64,000 nucleotides of DNA from Amblyornis subalaris (taxonomy: Eukaryota; Chordata; Aves; Passeriformes; Ptilonorhynchidae): contig JACAXG010000132.1 in assembly GCA_018881555.1 (NCBI GenBank), positions 248,001 to 312,000 of the forward strand. Direction: 5' to 3'. Positions 60,601-64,000 of this stretch are shown here, one piece after another (the first letter of the stretch is position 1; every line of letters starts with the position of its first letter). The translations under genes and the position numbers were made by a program. The notes under the pieces are model-generated. The model had not been told where the DNA came from. It saw only the letters and a list, made by a program, of their open reading frames with translations, and searched no databases.

Positions 60601-63310
60601 NTTAGGATTTGTGTAGTATGTCTGATTTCTGACAGGCAGTTATTCAGATGTATTGCAAATTTTTTTGAAACTGTTAGTATTCAGTATTTGTTTTACTGCT
60701 GTCATATATTGAGTTAAAATCCATCTCTCTTCCTAACTTATTCATCCAAGAATGTATTTCGTTGACATTTTCCCTGATTTGAGAGCTGACTCTGGGTTGA
60801 TTCTTTGATGTGTGACTGTTATTCCTTTCCAGATTTTCTTTTTCCCATTCTTGATACGATCTGCATCCTTTGTTACTGATTGAATAATTTTATTTTGGCC
60901 ATAGAGGCATTTAACTGATGAACAAGAGCTGAGAATATGGCCTAAACAATGCAAAGCGAAGACATTTCCTGGCCAGTGCCTACGTCAAAGAGTTTCTTGC
61001 TCATGCTCCAGGGGTGGGTAGAATGGGATGGAAGACACCAGTGGATTAAGCAGAGTGAATTAAGTCGAATGGCAAAGTAGTTTTGTAATTTTCAAGTATT
61101 TTTGTTGTTGTTTTAATGATGAGAATTTTAAATTGGGGAGGAAGAGCTTGTGAAAGTGCATTGAGTGGTAATAGGGAGAAGGGACATGAAGAAGAGGAAG
61201 AAAGGGATTGGAGCAAAGAGCTTGTGACAAAGGGCAGGAAAAAAATTTGCTCAAAAGCATGTAATGTCTGGAGTGTCACAGTTTCTGGTTTTTTTACCAC
61301 ACTGCCTCCTTCTNCTGAGAGCTGTAGGAACTCCAGCTTCTCCAGTGCCCAGAGGCGGGGACAGAGCTGAGCAAGCTGGCCCCCGTGGGAGTAAGCAATG
61401 CTGTGCAACTCTAGGGAAACCAAAGTAGTCCCAAACACCGTCAGATATGGGCACCTCTGTGTCCTGCAAACCAGTGCTATTAGACCTGAAGCTGGCAAAA
61501 ATGGAGAGACTATTAAATTTTCATGTCTGAGAGTGGTCGACCAATGCTCTCTGGAAACAGAAGCTGCTAGCCTGGAAGACGGAGTCTCTTTTTGCCCGTG
61601 ACGGCTACGCTTAAAATAACATATCAGGAGCTTGCGTAAAAATAGCATTCCCTTATCTCTAACAGTGTGAAGTAGATGAAAAATAAACCGCACGCATGCC
61701 AAGCGTAAACAGTCACGTTAGAGTGTTTAAATTCCTGATGCTGTGGGGTACTCCTGCTCTAGCATGGCGTTTTGATGCCAATGCATTTCTTCCTCTTTCC
61801 TCAGTCACTGCCATTGCTTTGTGTGCTCTGCCAGGGAGCAGTTGNCAGCACAGCAAAATAAGCAAATATGCCCCAGCCCCATGTAGAGCTCCTGGATAGA
61901 GACAATTCTGTCCCCTGAATCTGTATTCCTGTCGGGTCTAAAAGTAGATGAAATAGTTTTGTGGCTGTTTACCTGCATTACACCTGTAATACTCTGTATA
62001 AGTGCATTGTTCGTTACTAAATGCAAACTTGATCAAAATAATGCTGTGTTTATGGCAACATTTATTTTTCAAGTGAGCGAGGAATTCACTGTATGTAATT
62101 AANTAATTCAGGGAAAATAGACAATTTGAGCTATAACATCTCAACTTCTCTTGGAAGTTTGTTTTTTGTGATTTTCCATAATTCTACTAGCATTATTTTT
62201 GGGCACGTTGTTTTTTTCAGGAGCCAGTGCTCTACTCTGAAATTCATAGAGAAAGTTGAATAATCCAGCTTTTGATGATGATGGGAAATGGGATAACCAG
62301 CCTGCTGAAATAACCAGCCAGTTGAAATTGGTGAAGTATTTGTGGTATGAAATAATGAGATGACCTAAGCAGTAATGCTTGAGGATAGTACAGGGAAGTC
62401 AGGAAAGAGTAAAAAGGAAAAGCTAGACGTGGTTGAAGAGTCTGTTACAACCTGATGAATAAAAATGGCTTAACAGGTTGTTGAGAAGTCCCAGCCATGC
62501 CTGATGGTAGGCTGAGCTCAGTGTTTTCACAATGCATAAAATGTCTCATTTGTGATGTATAGATCTTAAAAAAGAAAATGAAGCATATGTTTTGTATGCA
62601 TGTATGAGATGAAGAAGTCTGGCCCCTGTCCCCTAGGAAATAACTGTTTTTACTTGGCGGAGTGGTTGAGGGAAAAAGGAAGGTGGTGGAAATAATTTGT
62701 CAGCTTTGACTGAGGGTAACTTGTGCTCAGAGTCTGTGAAGACAAAAGATGGTAGAAGTAAACAATTGCTATTTTATTTACTCATTTTACTTTCATGTTG
62801 AAAGAAGGCAAGAGGAAAACCTCTTGGTGCTCANTGGTGGGAAAGGGTCAGAGCGAGGCGGTTGTTTCCGTATGAACTTTGTGCACCAGCAGTTGTCAGT
62901 TTTCAAAGGGAGGTGTTGTGTTCCTGTCCTCTGTTCCTGTCCCAGCTCTGCAGCACAGTGGCTGCTCTGGAGTTCAGCTTCCTCAGGGCTAGAGGAGGAA
63001 TTGTGGATTGTGGCTGTTATGCTGTATTTTAAAAATGCAGCAGGTAGTCTGGATTTTACTTTCTGATTTGTAACCTTGTAAATGTTGAGATTCCCAACCA
63101 GGTGCTCTTAAACGAGACTTCTCTGAGATTTTTGTATATGAAAAATGCATTATATGATAAGAAAGTAAAATGTAATTAATTGCAAAATTCTGAAAAATAG
63201 TTCAAGAAACTAAATATTGTGTTGATGCTTTAAGTGTTGCTTTAAGTGTATGTTCCAGTAATGTTAAAAAGCCTACCAGGAGTCAGTCATGTCTTTCTTC
63301 TGTTTTACAG

Positions 63311-63358
63311 GTCGACTATATTACTAGAGAGGAGAAGAGCTGTGGAAAAAAAATCAAG
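63311..63358 (+). other. ADD3: Candidate small 5'UTR exon of ADD3
   Basis: A pyrimidine-rich tract (TGTCTTTCTTCTGTTTTACAG, here split as TGTCTTTCTTCTG and TTTTACAG) precedes a 48-base purine-rich segment containing GAGAGGAGAAGAGCTGTGG. The segment ends AATCAAG before GTACCT. Acceptor, exonic purine-rich enhancer-like sequence and donor are all present in order. It contains no ATG and has an in-frame stop in some phases, so it would be untranslated. Mammalian ADD3 has several alternative 5' exons, which makes it plausible, but splice-like triplets of this quality also occur by chance in 34 kb. Confidence 0.3.
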
Positions 63359-64000
63359 GTACCTAAAACATTTTACTCTGAATTCTTGGCTGTGTTTTTG
63401 CTCATCATTTAGTGTAGCGATATTAAGGGGGAAGAGGGAACTGAATCAGCGAACTGCCACTTTCAAAATGGTTTTATTAAAAAGCACAGACAAAAAAACC
63501 CATCACAATAATCTCATTAATGTTGTCCAGAATACTTTTGTGCCATGGAGTTGTACCTCAGCTTTGGTTGCGTGTGCAAGAGTGTGAACAAAGCTGCATA
63601 ATATTTGCTCTGAATATGTAATAGAACTGCATAGACACAAGGATATCGAAGTGTCCTGCAGGNTCCAGCCACAGTGAGGTGGATATTCCCTATTTGTACA
63701 GTTGGGTACACACACCAGCTAATGATAAATACCATCAAAGATGGGTGAATGTGGTACTTGCAGCTTTGACATTCTTCACAGGAGTTAGCAGACTTTGCTA
63801 ACAGCAGCTAGCTGTTACATGTGCAGTTCCTAATGAGGCAAAAGGAGGGGTATGAAGATGGCAGAACCTGAGCAGCAGCCTGTATTTTAGAAGTCAGGAA
63901 CTGAGGATTCTTTTATACATTTTTCGGATGCTTTTATTACGTCTTACAAGTGTTTCTGTGCTATAGATAGCATATATAGTGTTGTGGTCTTTATTTTTGT

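Larger units (their letters stand above)
29983..64000 (+). other. ADD3: Putative ADD3 intron 1 (continues beyond window)
   Basis: About 34 kb of AT-rich sequence downstream of the candidate first exon. I looked for the adducin start (Met-Ser-Ser-Asp-Ala-Ser-Gln-Gly-Val-Ile) and for later adducin exons and found none. A very long first intron is in keeping with mammalian ADD3. The plus strand looks rich in T and G by eye, as expected for the sense strand of a transcribed intron. Apart from the microsatellites, relics and motif clusters listed separately, stretches 30.65-38.9, 38.95-43.8, 47.95-57.6 and 57.6-63.3 kb hold nothing I can name. No full retroelement was recognised, which is notable for its length. 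Confidence 0.5.

Noticed and set aside
61046..61702. About 219-codon open frame on the minus strand, the longest in the right half
   Set aside because: It opens with TTG rather than ATG, contains an N, has low-complexity serine/leucine sections, and shows no domain or splice context that I recognise. It lies antisense in an AT-rich putative intron and is best explained as chance.
1..64000. Search for a novel system of linked accessory genes
   Set aside because: The window is an ordinary vertebrate locus with two divergent housekeeping-type promoters. No gene cluster, endogenous virus or intact transposon was found.

Overview
This is nuclear DNA from a vertebrate, almost certainly a bird. The evidence is several decayed CR1 retrotransposon copies (the main avian interspersed repeat), CpG-island promoters, a short coding exon with GT-AG borders inside long AT-rich introns, and almost no long open reading frames. 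It is not a bacterial, viral or plasmid sequence. Nothing in it looks like a mobile defence system, a CRISPR array or a gene cluster. Scattered single N bases mark unresolved or masked positions.

Two genes appear to lie head to head. On the left, on the minus strand, is the 5' end of XPNPEP1 (cytosolic X-prolyl aminopeptidase 1). Its first coding exon (4739-4863) encodes a 39-residue N-terminus that I recognise, with a clean acceptor and donor. Its CpG-island promoter and a probable non-coding exon 1 (donor at 9250/9249) lie at about 9.0-9.8 kb. The rest of the gene runs off the left end. On the right, on the plus strand, a large CpG island (about 29.5-30.65 kb) is best read as the promoter and non-coding first exon of ADD3 (gamma-adducin). 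This identity rests on synteny: in mammals ADD3 is the divergent neighbour of XPNPEP1. No ADD3 coding exon is in the window, so 30-64 kb would be its first intron, possibly with one small 5'UTR exon near 63.3 kb.

Layout: 1-4738 XPNPEP1 intron 2; 4739-4863 exon 2; 4864-9249 intron 1 with two ancient SINE-like relics and a minus-strand CR1; 9.0-9.8 kb CpG island with a palindromic E-box and a full CRE; 9.85-9.95 kb plus-strand CR1 fragment; about 10-29.3 kb intergenic, with a 0.65-kb CR1 that still shows the ORF2 C-terminus and a 208-bp pyrimidine pentamer array; 29.27-30.65 kb purine tract, hairpin-forming inverted repeat and CpG island; 30.65-64 kb AT-rich putative intron with microsatellites and possible enhancer-like clusters of GATA and homeodomain motifs.

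The two genes have unrelated products: a peptidase, and a protein of the spectrin-actin membrane skeleton. What they share is the intergenic region, whose human equivalent is known as a biliary atresia susceptibility interval. The least ordinary sequence features are the perfect 23-bp inverted repeat in the putative ADD3 promoter, the XPNPEP1 island framed by two oppositely oriented CR1s, the local dispersed repeat pairs, and the motif clusters in the long intron. I found no convincing new biological system.
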